DNA from: an uncultured Faecalibacterium sp.
Lineage (GTDB): Bacteria > Bacillota > Clostridia > Oscillospirales > Ruminococcaceae
NCBI GenBank assembly: GCA_902463905.1
Contig: CABQHF010000016.1
Coordinates: 1-16,517, forward strand
Length of the DNA stretch: 16,517 nt
Direction: 5' to 3'
Below, in pieces: positions 1 to 8,453 of the stretch (position 1 is its first letter; every line of letters starts with the position of its first letter). Under the pieces are notes generated by a model. It was not told the DNA's origin, did not search any database, and saw only the letters and a program-made list of their open reading frames with translations. A program made the position numbers and the translations under genes.

Positions 1-1232
<1,232 letters not shown>

Positions 1233-1261
1233 CTCCTGCAAAAACAGAGAAGGAGAAAACT

Positions 1262-2122
1262 ATGAAAAATACGGCTTTCAGCCTGATGACGGCATTGCTG
1301 GCAGTGATGAACGAAAGTGAACCGAAAGACCCGTACTATGTGCTGGCACAGTATTTTTTGTATCACTTCGACCAGCTGCGGGATCTGAACATCTACGACG
1401 TGGCGGATGCCTGCTATGTGTCCCGCAGCGGCATCCGGCGGTTTTGCCAGTCCATCGGCTTTGACAACTTTTCCGACCTGAAGGCTGAGGCCGATGAATG
1501 GAAGCGCCAGTGCAACTACTTCATCGGCTACAGCGTGCGTCCGGACTACAAGGAGTACCTTTCCGGCAGCATCGGGGAGATGATGGGGGAAATCAACCGC
1601 ATTGCCACTCCCGCTGTACTGGATAAGCTGGCCGAAAGCATTCATGCCAGCCGACATGTGGTGCTCTTCACCTCGGATTTTTCCGGCATGGCGGCTCGCA
1701 GCTTCCAGCAGTCCATGGTGGTCATGGGCAAGCTGGTGCAGATCGTGTCCGATGCCCACTATACGCTGGATTATCTGAAAGTGCTGACACCGGAGGACCT
1801 GCTCATTACAGTTTCAGCCACCGGCAATTTTGCCACCCTGATGGAGCCAATGGTGCAGAAGGTTGCAGCCTATAAGGTGCTGGTGACGGTCAACCACGCC
1901 ATAAAAATGTGGAAAAGCTACGATCAGGTGATCTACCTGAGCGAAAAGGACAACAGCGGTGCCCGCACGGTGTACTCCCAGTATGGTATGACCTATTTCT
2001 TTGATATCCTGTACAGCCACTATGTGAACAAATACCGGGAGACTGACCTGCTGCAGGGTCCAATTTCTGAACTGCCTTTGTCGGATTCTCAAAAAATGCG
2101 GGTGCAAAGATGTGCAGAATGA
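1262..2122 (+). CDS. MurR/RpiR family transcriptional regulator
   Basis: DNA-binding regulator of 286 aa, close to the family norm. The N-terminal RpiR helix-turn-helix spans about residues 25-80, with the recognisable stretch VSRSGIRRFCQSIGFDNF at 53-70. The C-terminal part (about 125-260) is a SIS-like sugar-phosphate sensing domain (RHVVLFTSDFSG near 131, LLITVSATGNF near 180). Known family members sense sugar phosphates and control sugar uptake or catabolism. The ATG at 1262 is chosen over an in-frame ATG at 1229 because AGAAGGAG sits 8-15 bases before it and because 1229 overlaps metH. The gap to metH is only 29 bp with no terminator, so it is probably read from the metH transcript at least in part. 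The beta-glucoside operon starts 180 bp downstream and is the likely target, by context only. Confidence 0.85.
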   Translation: MKNTAFSLMTALLAVMNESEPKDPYYVLAQYFLYHFDQLRDLNIYDVADACYVSRSGIRRFCQSIGFDNFSDLKAEADEWKRQCNYFIGYSVRPDYKEYLSGSIGEMMGEINRIATPAVLDKLAESIHASRHVVLFTSDFSGMAARSFQQSMVVMGKLVQIVSDAHYTLDYLKVLTPEDLLITVSATGNFATLMEPMVQKVAAYKVLVTVNHAIKMWKSYDQVIYLSEKDNSGARTVYSQYGMTYFFDILYSHYVNKYRETDLLQGPISELPLSDSQKMRVQRCAE

Positions 2123-2176
2123 CGGGTAAAACCGTGGAACAGCTCAAAAACAAAAGAATAAATTGTTCAACCATCC

Positions 2177-2208
2177 AAATGGGGTTCGCATCGCGAACCC
2201 CATTTTTT
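2177..2208 (+). terminator. Strong intrinsic terminator after the RpiR gene
   Basis: A perfect 13-bp stem (2177-2189 with 2193-2205) closes a 3-nt loop and is followed by T residues at 2203-2208. The core is GGGGTTCGC paired with GCGAACCCC. It separates the metH/RpiR transcript from the beta-glucoside operon. The symmetry would also suit a protein-binding operator, which I cannot distinguish by eye. Confidence 0.85.
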
Positions 2209-2303
2209 GTCGGAGATGTGTTACGATAGTCCTGCAAAGAATTGAACCCGCGGGGGCTTCTGCGACGGCAGAACAGACTGACAAAGATGGAAAGGATCAC
2301 ACT
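2209..2303 (+). promoter_or_regulatory. Leader region of the beta-glucoside operon
   Basis: This 95-bp stretch must carry the operon's promoter if the upstream terminator is effective, but I find no convincing -35/-10 pair; TACGAT at 2222 is the best -10-like hexamer. A small hairpin, TTCTGC (2258-2263) paired with GCAGAA (2268-2273) around GACG, lies in the leader. GGAAAGGA at 2289-2296 is the ribosome binding site for the GH1 gene. Confidence 0.4.
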
Positions 2304-3773
2304 ATGTATTACGGACACAACCCCAAATTCCCGGACAACTTCATGTGGGGCGCTTCCAGCGCTGCCTGGCAGGTAGAAGGCGGAGTCGCCGATGGCGGAC
2401 GCACGCCGGCCATCATCGACCTGAACTCCAAGACCAAGAAGCCTTTTACGGATAACACCTATGCGGCGGATCACTATCATCACTACAAGGAAGATGTGGC
2501 CCTGATGGCAGAGTGCGGTTTCTCCAGCTATCGTTTCTCGCTCAGCTGGTCCCGCATCATCCCTCATGCAGACGGCAAGGTGAACCCCGAAGGCATCGCG
2601 TTCTACAATGATCTGATCAATGAGCTGGTGGCCCACAACATCACCCCCATCGTTACCCTGTATCACTACGACCTGCCGGTCTGGGTGGATGAGCTGGGCG
2701 GCTGGAAAAGCCGCGACACCGTGGAAAGATTCGAGCACTACTGCCGCGTCTGCTTTGAGAACTTCGGCGACCGGGTCAAATACTGGCTGTCGCTGAACGA
2801 GCAGAATATGCAGATCTGCTATGGCAACTGGCTGGGCGTCAGCAAGGGCTGTGACGACTGGTTCAAGGATCAGTGGAAGATCAATCATATCATGAACCTG
2901 TGCCATGCCAAGGCTGTCAACGCCTGCCATGAGATGGTGGCGGACGGCAAGATTGGCCCTGTGCCCGGCTGCGTGCCCATCTACCCGGAGACCTGCCGCC
3001 CCGAGGATCAGATCGCTGCTATGAACGCCGAGGAGTTCACCGAGAAGTTCTGGATCGATACCTATGTTTACGGCGAGTACAGCAACTTTATCAAGCACTA
3101 CTGGAAAGAGAACGACATCGACATCGGAATGCAGCCCGGCGATGCAGAACTGATGAAGAGCGCCAAAATCGATTTCATCGCCGTCAACTGCTACCGCAGC
3201 AACGTTGCAAAGTATGCGCCGCATGACGCAAAACAGCAGGATTATCTGCTGAACAAGAACGGCGTCAAGGGCCAGATGGTGTTCCCCGTGGAGCCGGGCC
3301 GCTACGCTCTGACCCGCAATCCCTATGTCGAGTACACCGACTGGGATTGGGAGATCGACCCCTCCTGCCTGCGCTATGAGATGCGCTACCTGTGGGATCA
3401 CTATCACCTGCCCATGATGATCACCGAGAACGGTTACGGCGCCCATGAGACGAAGGACGCCGATGGCCAGGTGCACGATCAGGGCCGCATCGACTACTTG
3501 CGGGAGCACATTTATCAGCTGGGCATGGCCATCGAGGACGGCTGCGAGGTCATCGCATACAACCCCTGGTCCTTCACTGATCTGCTGTCCACCGGCAATG
3601 GCATGGCAAAGCGTTACGGTCTGGTGTACATCGACACCACCGATGAGGAGCAGAACGCGGCCAAGAGCGTGGAAGAGCTGTCCATGAAGCGTATCCGGAA
3701 GGATTCCTTCTACTGGTACTCCAAGCTGATCCGTTCCAACGGTCAGGACTGGGGAAAGGAGATGCTGAAATAA
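2304..3773 (+). CDS. bglA: GH1 6-phospho-beta-glucosidase
   Basis: Cytosolic hydrolase of beta-glucoside 6-phosphates delivered by the PTS permease encoded next. Length is 489 aa, normal for GH1. The N-terminal signature is FPDNFMWGASSAAWQVEGG (9-27). The acid/base glutamate is E166 in SLNEQN and the nucleophile is E375 in ITENGYG. The C-terminal run S429, K436, Y438 (LLSTGNGMAKRYG) matches the Ser/Lys/Tyr set that binds the 6-phosphate in phospho-glycosidases, which together with the PTS neighbour favours a phosphorylated substrate. Most GH1 enzymes have NEP where this has NEQ, and LYHYDLP replaces the usual HWDLP. The ATG at 2304 is chosen for the AAAGGA seven bases upstream; upstream in-frame codons run back into the terminator. 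The stop overlaps the next ATG by one base. The symbol is by family resemblance; 6-phospho-beta-galactosides are not excluded. Confidence 0.88.
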   Translation: MYYGHNPKFPDNFMWGASSAAWQVEGGVADGGRTPAIIDLNSKTKKPFTDNTYAADHYHHYKEDVALMAECGFSSYRFSLSWSRIIPHADGKVNPEGIAFYNDLINELVAHNITPIVTLYHYDLPVWVDELGGWKSRDTVERFEHYCRVCFENFGDRVKYWLSLNEQNMQICYGNWLGVSKGCDDWFKDQWKINHIMNLCHAKAVNACHEMVADGKIGPVPGCVPIYPETCRPEDQIAAMNAEEFTEKFWIDTYVYGEYSNFIKHYWKENDIDIGMQPGDAELMKSAKIDFIAVNCYRSNVAKYAPHDAKQQDYLLNKNGVKGQMVFPVEPGRYALTRNPYVEYTDWDWEIDPSCLRYEMRYLWDHYHLPMMITENGYGAHETKDADGQVHDQGRIDYLREHIYQLGMAIEDGCEVIAYNPWSFTDLLSTGNGMAKRYGLVYIDTTDEEQNAAKSVEELSMKRIRKDSFYWYSKLIRSNGQDWGKEMLK

Positions 3774-5158
3774 TGGCAAAGAAAGATTATAAGGCCATGG
3801 CGGCCGGCATCATCAAGCATGCCGGCGGAGCGGACAACATTGTCAGCGCGACCCATTGCATGACCCGTCTGCGCCTTGTACTGCGGGATAGATCCAAGTT
3901 TGACACCGATGCCGTCAAGCAGGTGCCCGGCGTGCTGAACGTCATCATCCAGAACGGCGAATATCAGGTGGTCATCGGTCAGGATGTCCCTGACCTGTAT
4001 GAAGAGATCGTCAAGATCGACGGCATCCAGGCCGGCGGTAGCGTGCAGGACGATGAGGCCGCAGCCAAGGATCTGGCACAGGATCACGGCAACATCGGCA
4101 ACGCGATCCTCTCCTTCATCGGCGGCACGTTCAGCCCGGTGATCCCGGTGCTGGTGGCAGGCGGCCTGACTGGTGCGGTGCTGTCCCTGCTGACCAACGT
4201 GTTCGGCGTCTCGGCGGAGTCTGGCACCTACACCATCTTCTATGCCATCAACCAGGCGACCTTCTACTTCCTGCCCATCTTCATCGGCTTTGCAGCCGCT
4301 GCCCGCCTGAAATCCAATGGTTTCCTGGGCGCATTTCTGGGCGCGATCCTGCTGTACTCCAGCATCAACGGTGCCGAAGGTCTGGACTTCTTCGGCATCC
4401 CGGTGCAGGCTATCAGCTATAACAGCACCGTGTTCCCGGTCATTCTGGGCGTGCTGTTCATGAGCGTGGTCTACAAGTTCCTGCAAAAGCATATCCCGGT
4501 CTTTCTCAAGACCATCGTCGTCCCGCTGCTGACCATGCTGATCACGGTGCCTGTCACTCTGATCGTTCTCGGCCCCATCGGCAACACCGTGGGCACCTGG
4601 CTGGCAAACGGTGTTTACGCTCTGTACCAGGCAGTTCCCGCGCTGGCCGTCATGGTCATCGGCATCACCACCCCGCTGATGGTTTTCTTTGGCATGAACA
4701 ACGCCACCTACCCTGTGGTCTTTGCCCTGATGGCAGCTGTCAACTCTGACCCGCTGATCTGCACTGGCATGGCTCCCGCAAACGTGGCTGTTGGTGGTGC
4801 CTGCCTGGCCGCATCCCTGCTGTCCAAGAATGTGGAAGAAAAGTCCGTCAGCGTCTCCGCCGGTATCACCGCTCTGTGCGGCATCACCGAGCCGGGCGTC
4901 TACGGTGTGCTGTTCCCCAAGACCTACCCGCTGATCGGCGCTATGATCGGTGGCGGCATCGGTGGTCTGTTGGCCGGTATCCTGGGCATGACCCAGTACG
5001 TTATCTCCACGCCGGGCTTCATCAGCCTGCCTGCCTACATTGACCCCACCGGTTCCAGCTACAACCTCATCGTCTCGGTCATCGTAATGATTGTGGCTGT
5101 GGTCCTGGGCTTCGTGGCAACCTACGCACTGGGCAAGCGCGCCGAAGCTAAGAAATAA
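3773..5158 (+). CDS. bglP: PTS beta-glucoside-type permease, EIIBC
   Basis: Membrane permease that imports and phosphorylates a beta-glucoside. Residues 1-85 are the EIIB domain with phospho-cysteine C29 in SATHCMTRLRL. A linker (about 86-105) leads to an EIIC domain with about ten hydrophobic segments (about 110-455), including FFGMNNATYPVVF near 303 and the conserved GITEP at 370-374. At 461 aa it stops after EIIC, so the EIIA domain found in full-length BglF/BglP proteins (about 620 aa) is missing and a separate EIIA must donate phosphate. The start overlaps the GH1 stop (TAATG), with GGGGAAAGGAG just upstream inside the GH1 gene, implying translational coupling. The beta-glucoside specificity is inferred from the GH1 partner, since EIIBC sequences of the glucose, sucrose and beta-glucoside branches look alike. 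Confidence 0.87.
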   Translation: MAKKDYKAMAAGIIKHAGGADNIVSATHCMTRLRLVLRDRSKFDTDAVKQVPGVLNVIIQNGEYQVVIGQDVPDLYEEIVKIDGIQAGGSVQDDEAAAKDLAQDHGNIGNAILSFIGGTFSPVIPVLVAGGLTGAVLSLLTNVFGVSAESGTYTIFYAINQATFYFLPIFIGFAAAARLKSNGFLGAFLGAILLYSSINGAEGLDFFGIPVQAISYNSTVFPVILGVLFMSVVYKFLQKHIPVFLKTIVVPLLTMLITVPVTLIVLGPIGNTVGTWLANGVYALYQAVPALAVMVIGITTPLMVFFGMNNATYPVVFALMAAVNSDPLICTGMAPANVAVGGACLAASLLSKNVEEKSVSVSAGITALCGITEPGVYGVLFPKTYPLIGAMIGGGIGGLLAGILGMTQYVISTPGFISLPAYIDPTGSSYNLIVSVIVMIVAVVLGFVATYALGKRAEAKK

Positions 5159-5197
5159 GCCCCTGCAACAGGAAGAAAAGCAAGAGCCCATCTGCAA

Positions 5198-5249
5198 AGG
5201 AAGAGCCGCTGCATCACACAAGAGAACGACGCGGCGCTTCTTCTTTTTT
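5198..5249 (+). terminator. Intrinsic terminator of the beta-glucoside operon
   Basis: Arms 5198-5209 and 5231-5242 pair with one A-G mismatch and one G-U pair (core GCCGC with GCGGC), with a 21-nt loop, followed by a T run at 5244-5249. It lies 40 bp after the permease stop. Another imperfect hairpin (GGCCC 5251-5255 with GGGCC 5276-5280) follows but has no T run. Confidence 0.65.
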
Positions 5250-5311
5250 CGGCCCTCATAGGAAAGTGCTGTGATGGGCCGGTACCGTAAAGTGTGGCCG
5301 ACAAAGCAAAT

Positions 5312-5358
5312 AAAAACACCTTCCATTGGAGCCGTTCTGCTCCAGCGGAGGGTGTTTT
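5312..5358 (-). terminator. Terminator of the PAP2 gene, possibly bidirectional
   Basis: Arms 5313-5324 and 5347-5358 form a 12-bp stem (AAAACACC with GGTGTTTT plus four more pairs, one G-U), extended inside by TGGAGC/GCTCCA. Read on the minus strand it begins a few bases after the PAP2 stop and ends in TTTTTATTT. On the plus strand the tail is GTTTTACATT, so it may also stop read-through from the left. Confidence 0.8.
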
Positions 5359-5361
5359 ACA

Positions 5362-5898
5362 TTATACGCTCTGTTTTTTCTGAAACCTGTTTGCCAGCCT
5401 GTCAACGAGCCACGAGGCGAAGAAACCCAGTGCAAGGCCCAGCACAAGGCCGCCCAGCACATCGGTGGGGAAGTGCACATACAGGTACAGCCGGGTAAAG
5501 GCGATGAAAGCCGCCAGCACCAGCGCGGGGACGCCCAACTTCCGGTTTTGCAGCCAGAGCGCATAGGATGCCGCAAAGGCGGAGGCCGTGTGCCCGGAGG
5601 GGAAGGAGTGGCCATGGGGCCGTGTGACCAGGATGGTGATGGCCGTGTTCACATCACAGGGGCGGGGCCGGGCAAACAGCGGTTTCAGGATGCAGTCCCC
5701 AGCCACCAGATATAGCACAAGGGCCGCTGCCATGGCACACCCGGCCTTGCGGGTGCGGCGGAACAGCAGCAAGAGCACCGTGAACACGATCCAGATCTCA
5801 CCGTGTTCTCCGGCGTAGTTGAAAAAGATGGCCAGCGCATCCAGCACGGGGTTGTGGAACTGCTGCAGCCAGTCCAGGAATGCAAACTCAAACGGCAT
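5362..5898 (-). CDS. PAP2 family membrane phosphatase
   Basis: Integral membrane acid phosphatase of 178 aa. The three catalytic motifs of the PAP2 superfamily are present: KxxxxxxRP as K72-R79-P80, PSGH at 100-103 with catalytic H103, and the third motif as TR-x5-H-x3-D (T135, R136, H142, D146), with Thr where Ser is commonest. Hydrophobic segments lie near 33-47, 55-70, 103-116, 123-140 and 145-163. Bacterial members of this size are often undecaprenyl-diphosphate phosphatases (recycling the cell-wall lipid carrier) or phosphatidylglycerophosphate phosphatases; the sequence alone does not decide. ATG at 5898 has AGGAGG about 8 bases upstream. It is transcribed alone, between its own promoter and terminator. 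Confidence 0.85.
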   Translation of the reverse strand: MPFEFAFLDWLQQFHNPVLDALAIFFNYAGEHGEIWIVFTVLLLLFRRTRKAGCAMAAALVLYLVAGDCILKPLFARPRPCDVNTAITILVTRPHGHSFPSGHTASAFAASYALWLQNRKLGVPALVLAAFIAFTRLYLYVHFPTDVLGGLVLGLALGFFASWLVDRLANRFQKKQSV

Positions 5899-5994
5899 AG
5901 ACGAACCTCCTGTCTGTTGCCTCTATGGTAACATACCTTCCGGCCGACTACAAGCCGCAGGCAAAAAACAGGAGCGAAAAACAAAAATTGTTAT

Positions 5995-6022
5995 GTTATA
6001 ATTCAATATTGCAAATTGTAAA
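5995..6022 (-). promoter_or_regulatory. Predicted promoter of the PAP2 gene
   Basis: On the minus strand TTTACA (6022-6017) and TATAAC (6000-5995) are separated by 16 bp in an AT-rich patch, giving a leader of about 90 nt. The -35 box overlaps the T-rich tail of the scrK terminator. Confidence 0.5.
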
Positions 6023-6062
6023 ACAAGAACGCCCTTCCCGGCGGAAAATACCGGGAAGGGCG
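6018..6062 (-). terminator. Intrinsic terminator of the sucrose operon
   Basis: A perfect 12-bp GC-rich stem (CGCCCTTCCCGG at 6030-6041 with CCGGGAAGGGCG at 6051-6062) with a 9-nt loop lies 16 bp after scrK. On the minus strand it is followed by TTCTTGTTTT. Confidence 0.9.
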
Positions 6063-6078
6063 CTGGTTGCAGGAAAAA

Positions 6079-7041
6079 TCAGAAGTTCATTTCGGCCAGG
6101 GTGGGGTAGCTGTCGATGGCACCGTGCTTCTGCACGCTCAGGCCGCAGAAAGCGTTGGAGAATGCCAGGTACTCTTCCAACCGGGTGCGGGAGAGCTTTT
6201 CCAGCTTGTCCACCGTCACGCCGTCGCGGTTCAGCTGCCACAGGAAGGAGCCGATGAAGCCGTCGCCTGCGCCGGTGGTGTCCACGGCCTTCACCTTCTG
6301 GCAGGGGGCAAAGCCGTGGGTGCTGCGGGTGTAGGCGTAAGCGCCCCTGCTGCCGCAGGTGTACAGCACCAGCTGCACATCCCCCACGAACAGCTGCGGC
6401 AGGGCTGCCTCGATGTCAGTGGTGCCGGTGAGAAACTCCAGCTCCTCGTCCGAGATCTTCAGGATACCGGACAGCGGAATGAACTGCAGCACGGTCTGGC
6501 GCAGCATCTCCTTATCGGGCCAGAGGGGGAAGCGGAGGTTCGGGTCAAAGCTCACGATCACGCCGGCCTCCCGTGCGGCGCTGATGGCGGCCAGATGTGC
6601 ATGGCGCATGGGGCTGTCCACCAGCGAGACGCTGCAGAAGTGCAGGGCAAAGGCGTCACGGAACCAGGCTGGGTCGATCTGCTCCGGGGCATACAGCAGG
6701 TCGGCCGAGGGCTTGCGGTAAAAGCTGAAGGTGCGGTTGCCGTCCTCCTCCAGGCTCACGAAGGCAAGGGCGGTGTTGGCCTTGTCGGTGAACACCAGAT
6801 GGCTCAGGTCGATGCCGCAGGCTTCCAGCTCCCGTGCGATTTTGTGGCCGAAGGGGTCATCGCCCAGCTGGGTGAGAAAGCTGCTGGCACCGCCCAGACG
6901 GGCAAAGGCAGCGCAGACATTGGCCGGTGCGCCGCCGGTGCGCGGGCTGAAGGACGGCACCTCGTCAAAGGTGCATCCTACGCGGGACGGGATCATGTCG
7001 ATCAGCGCTTCGCCGATGGAAAACAGAGTATTGCCGGGCAT
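6079..7041 (-). CDS. scrK: Fructokinase (PfkB/ribokinase family)
   Basis: Phosphorylates the free fructose released by the sucrose-6-phosphate hydrolase encoded just upstream. Length is 320 aa, normal for PfkB sugar kinases. The first PfkB signature is GGAPANVCAAFARLGG (36-51). The second is DTTGAGDGF (254-262), with catalytic base D260 and the anion-hole glycines 257-259. The start is placed at the ATG ending at 7041 because GGAGG lies six bases before it; the GTG at 7059 overlaps the scrB stop and has no ribosome site. It is the last gene of the scr operon, 14 bp after scrB, and is followed by a strong terminator. The fructose specificity comes from operon context. Confidence 0.9.
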   Translation of the reverse strand: MPGNTLFSIGEALIDMIPSRVGCTFDEVPSFSPRTGGAPANVCAAFARLGGASSFLTQLGDDPFGHKIARELEACGIDLSHLVFTDKANTALAFVSLEEDGNRTFSFYRKPSADLLYAPEQIDPAWFRDAFALHFCSVSLVDSPMRHAHLAAISAAREAGVIVSFDPNLRFPLWPDKEMLRQTVLQFIPLSGILKISDEELEFLTGTTDIEAALPQLFVGDVQLVLYTCGSRGAYAYTRSTHGFAPCQKVKAVDTTGAGDGFIGSFLWQLNRDGVTVDKLEKLSRTRLEEYLAFSNAFCGLSVQKHGAIDSYPTLAEMNF

Positions 7042-7055
7042 AAGGAACCTCCAGA

Positions 7056-8453
7056 TCACAAATTACAGAGTTCACAGGCTGCCCCGGTCAGCTTTACGCT
7101 CACGTCGCCGGGGGCAGGGTAGTACCGGGTGCTGAACACCGTAGCTCCCCCGTTCAGGAAAATTTCCAGCGAGGAGCTGTCGCCCACCACCCGCAGGCTG
7201 CGGCAGGGGACGGCCAGCTGCACGCGGCGCTCGGTGCGGCCGTCGGCCAGGGCAGGGTCGGTGAAGCGCAGGGTGCAGGTGCAGTCCTGTTCAGTATACA
7301 CCAGCTGCACCCCCTGCGCAACCGTCAGGCAGAAGTCTCCGGCGGGTGCGGCGGTCAGGTCGAAGCGCGGGGCAAGGAACACTTCCTCGCCGCTGGCGGC
7401 ATGCAGGGCGGCAGCGCTGCGCTGCGCGTCCAGCTCCGGCACCGGGTTCTGCAGCAGGGTGCCGTCCGGGCCGGCGGTCAGCACGCGGGGCACGGTGAAG
7501 CAGTGCTGCCAGCCGTAAGCCACGGTGGGCGCGTTGCCGTAGTCGGCGTCCGGCATGCCCATCCAGCCGATCTGGATGCGGCGGCCGTTGCCGTCCACAA
7601 AGCTCTGGGGGGCGTAATAATCAAAGCCTGCGTCCAGCTCGTGGAATTCGCTCAGGGTGCAGTCCCCGCGCCAGTCACCGTGGATGGCAAACCAGCCGCA
7701 GCCGTAGATGTTCTGGCATTCGATGCCCTGCGGGGACACCGCCAGATACCACTGCCCGTCCAGACAGAACAGGTCCGGGCACTCCCACATGTAGCCGAAG
7801 GGTTCCGGGGTGGTCAGGGTGTTGATATGGGTCCAGCGGAGCTTGTCGGTGCTTTCCAGCACCAGCACTTCGCCCTTGTCCTCCAGGGTGCGGGCACCCA
7901 GCACCATGTAGTACCGGCCTTCGTAGGCGAACACCTTGGGGTCCCGCACATGGCAGGTGAGCCCGGCGGGGTAGTCGCGGTTAGTCAGCAGGCACTGCTT
8001 GCTGTCGAGGGTCACGCCGTCCTTGCTGACGGCCAGGCAGACGTTGTGCCCGCGGCCCTCTTTGATGTAATCAAAATTGCCGGGGTGCTTGACGTTGCCG
8101 GTGTAGTAGAGGTACATGGTGCCATCCTCCACCAGGGCCGAGCCGGAGTAGGCACCGTGGCAGTCAAAAGGCTCGTCCGGATAGAGCATCACCGGCAATT
8201 GCTCCCAGTGGAGCAGGTCGGTGCTCACGGCGTGGCCCCAGTGCTTGACCCCGCCGTTCACGTCGAAGGGGCCGTACTGGAAGAATGCGTGGTACTGCCC
8301 GCCGTAGACGCACAGGCCGTTGGGGTCGTTCAGCCAGCCTACCGGCGGCTGCAGGTGGAACCGCTGGCGGTGGGGGTCGGCGGCAACGGTTTCCTTGCCC
8401 AGCGACTCCACCAGAGGCACCAGCTTTTTCAGGTCGCGCTGGAGTGCGTTCAT
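7056..8453 (-). CDS. scrB: GH32 sucrose-6-phosphate hydrolase
   Basis: Cytosolic hydrolysis of sucrose 6-phosphate to glucose 6-phosphate and fructose. Length is 465 aa without a signal peptide, as expected for the intracellular enzyme. The GH32 landmarks are in order: WLNDPNG with nucleophile D43, SGS at 103-105, RDP at 170-172 (transition-state aspartate D171), and the EC motif with acid/base E224 in MWECPD. The C-terminal part from about 330 is the family's beta-sandwich, ending about 80 bases before scrK. The ATG overlaps the scrA stop as ATGA, and its site GAGGAGG lies within the last codons of scrA, so the two are translationally coupled. Beta-fructosidases acting on fructans share the motifs; the PTS partner and fructokinase favour sucrose 6-phosphate. 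Confidence 0.92.
   Translation of the reverse strand: MNALQRDLKKLVPLVESLGKETVAADPHRQRFHLQPPVGWLNDPNGLCVYGGQYHAFFQYGPFDVNGGVKHWGHAVSTDLLHWEQLPVMLYPDEPFDCHGAYSGSALVEDGTMYLYYTGNVKHPGNFDYIKEGRGHNVCLAVSKDGVTLDSKQCLLTNRDYPAGLTCHVRDPKVFAYEGRYYMVLGARTLEDKGEVLVLESTDKLRWTHINTLTTPEPFGYMWECPDLFCLDGQWYLAVSPQGIECQNIYGCGWFAIHGDWRGDCTLSEFHELDAGFDYYAPQSFVDGNGRRIQIGWMGMPDADYGNAPTVAYGWQHCFTVPRVLTAGPDGTLLQNPVPELDAQRSAAALHAASGEEVFLAPRFDLTAAPAGDFCLTVAQGVQLVYTEQDCTCTLRFTDPALADGRTERRVQLAVPCRSLRVVGDSSSLEIFLNGGATVFSTRYYPAPGDVSVKLTGAACELCNL

Noticed and set aside
2177..2208. LicT/BglG-type antiterminator site before the beta-glucoside operon
   Set aside because: The hairpin is a plain terminator directly after the RpiR gene; no overlapping RAT-like stem and no BglG-family gene are visible.
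1890..3779. 629-codon open frame on the minus strand
   Set aside because: It lies antisense to the RpiR and GH1 genes, crosses a terminator and resembles no family; a high-GC shadow of real coding sequence.
3743..5326. 527-codon open frame on the minus strand
   Set aside because: Antisense to the EIIBC gene with an unnatural His/Asp/Gln-rich composition; a shadow frame.
5997..6002. TATAAT on the plus strand
   Set aside because: No plus-strand gene follows within 5 kb and no -35 fits; the patch is better explained as the minus-strand PAP2 promoter.
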